Shown: positions 63,371-64,000 of the stretch, piece after piece
Layout: every line of letters begins with the position of its first letter
Numbering within the stretch: the stretch's first letter is position 1
Assembly: GCF_008728635.1 (NCBI RefSeq)
Contig: NZ_CP044285.1
Coordinates: forward strand, 2,170,001 to 2,234,000
DNA length: 64,000 nucleotides
Direction: 5' to 3'
Origin: Hymenobacter baengnokdamensis
GTDB lineage: Bacteria > Bacteroidota > Bacteroidia > Cytophagales > Hymenobacteraceae
The notes under the pieces: model-generated
Database searches by the model: none
Seen by the model: only the letters and a program-made list of their open reading frames with translations
What the model was told of the DNA's origin: nothing
Translations under genes and position numbers: made by a program

Positions 63371-64000
63371 GTGCTCACAGTAGAAAAAATCGGCGGCACT
63401 TCCATGACCGCCTTCGCCGATGTTCTCCAGAACATCATCTTGCACCAACGCGAGGGCGCAGCCCTCTACAACCGCATCTTCGTGGTGTCGGCCTACGCCA
63501 ACGTTACCAACTGGCTGCTGGAGAACAAGAAAACCGGCGCGCCCGGCGTGTATCACCGCATCACCGAGCACCAGGAGTTTCGGGCCGCGCTGCAAGACGT
63601 GGCGGCCCGGCTCAAGGAGCTGAATACCCACTATGCCCCGCTGGGCCTTGACCTGGCCGTGGCCGACGCCTTCATTCAGCAGCGCATAGCCCAGGCCCAG
63701 ACCTACCTCGAAAGCCTGGTGAATATATTAGCCTCGGGCTATGTTAACGGGGCTAATATCCTCCAGGCGGCCCGCGAGATTCTGGCCAGCATCGGGGAGG
63801 CGCATTCAGCGTTCAACTCGGTGAATATTTTGCAAAACCGGGGCGTAAATGCGACGCTCATCGACCTCAGCGGCTTCGACGATGCGCGGGCGCTCACCAT
63901 CGACGAGCGCATCAGGCAAGCCTTCGCGGGCATCGACTTTGCCACTACCATCTGCGTGGCCACCGGCTACACCAAGGGCACCGAGGGCATTATGCGCGAG
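63371..64000 (+). CDS. Aspartate kinase (3' end outside window)
   Basis: The first 210 residues are present. A GTG start at 63371 gives VLTVEKIGGTSM, which has the K-x-GGTSM nucleotide-binding start of aspartate kinases; an ATG at 63404 would cut this motif off. The body follows the family: IFVVSAYANVTNWLLE (~32-47), VNILQNRGVNATLIDLSGF (~150-168) and FATTICVATGYTKGTEGIMRE (~196-210, contains the substrate-site phrase GYTKGTEG). Aspartate kinase phosphorylates aspartate as the first step to lysine, threonine and methionine. The spelling of the start is closest to the ectoine-type subgroup, but with the C-terminus missing (regulatory ACT domains) this cannot be settled. Confidence 0.9.
   Translation, partial: MLTVEKIGGTSMTAFADVLQNIILHQREGAALYNRIFVVSAYANVTNWLLENKKTGAPGVYHRITEHQEFRAALQDVAARLKELNTHYAPLGLDLAVADAFIQQRIAQAQTYLESLVNILASGYVNGANILQAAREILASIGEAHSAFNSVNILQNRGVNATLIDLSGFDDARALTIDERIRQAFAGIDFATTICVATGYTKGTEGIMRE

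Noticed and set aside
1..64000. tRNA genes, rRNA operons, IS elements with transposase, prophage genes
   Set aside because: I looked for T-loop patterns, conserved rRNA segments, DDE transposases and phage structural genes and saw none; weak tRNA-like candidates all fell in coding sequence.

Overview
The window looks like chromosomal DNA of a GC-rich member of the Bacteroidota, most likely a Hymenobacter-like cytophagal bacterium. Supporting signs: several secreted proteins end in a type IX secretion (T9SS) C-terminal sorting domain; AMP nucleosidase, UMF1-type MFS, DUF1573, DUF4833, DUF2027-Smr and a fused E1 dehydrogenase have the form usual in this phylum; and at least one promoter fits the Bacteroidota TTG-N19-TAnnTTTG pattern. 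The genus is an inference; no 16S gene is present. No tRNA, rRNA operon, CRISPR array, prophage or complete IS element was seen. The one structured RNA is RNase P RNA.

Layout. 1-9.8 kb: three tandem adhesin-like T9SS cargo genes made of ~85-residue Ig-like repeats, with near-identical 3' modules; the middle gene is broken by a one-base deficit in a G tract. 9.9-13 kb: HupE/UreJ-like membrane protein and an M1 aminopeptidase. 13.1-15 kb: a two-gene unit of a DUF3696 AAA ATPase and a PIN-domain protein, the ATPase interrupted by an in-frame TAG 38 codons before its conserved end; an AraC regulator diverges from it. 16.7-21.6 kb: a PaoABC-like periplasmic molybdenum aldehyde oxidoreductase (Fe-S, FAD and Mo subunits) followed by a MocA-like cytidylyltransferase. 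21.7-35.6 kb: mostly housekeeping and accessory single genes (UMF1 transporter, DinB, amidohydrolase lipoprotein, AMP nucleosidase, HsdR-N protein, alanine dehydrogenase, VOC, DUF1573, fused E1 dehydrogenase, LuxE-like protein, two lipoproteins). 35.9-40.5 kb: a sigma-54-type response regulator without DNA-binding domain, rnpB, a phosphoesterase, an AT-rich caspase-like DUF6642 gene and a DUF2027-Smr gene. 40.8-50.6 kb: a carbohydrate region with GH13, GH53 and GH5-like enzymes, a further T9SS cargo and a BadF/GlcNAc-kinase-like gene. 50.7-64 kb: a DisA_N-domain protein with an altered RHR motif, an HI0933-like flavoprotein, a ClC channel, an AddB-like nuclease, a PIG-L deacetylase with strongly mosaic composition, a Uma2 nuclease and the start of an aspartate kinase.

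Two large genes (1758-5047 and 47022-49606) are each put out of frame by a G6 tract where G7 would restore the protein. Either the assembly has homopolymer errors or the genes vary by slippage. Several families of long imperfect palindromes sit between genes, sometimes overlapping stop codons. The best candidates for something undescribed are the ATPase-PIN pair, the orphan caspase-like gene and the DisA_N protein with the RYN motif.
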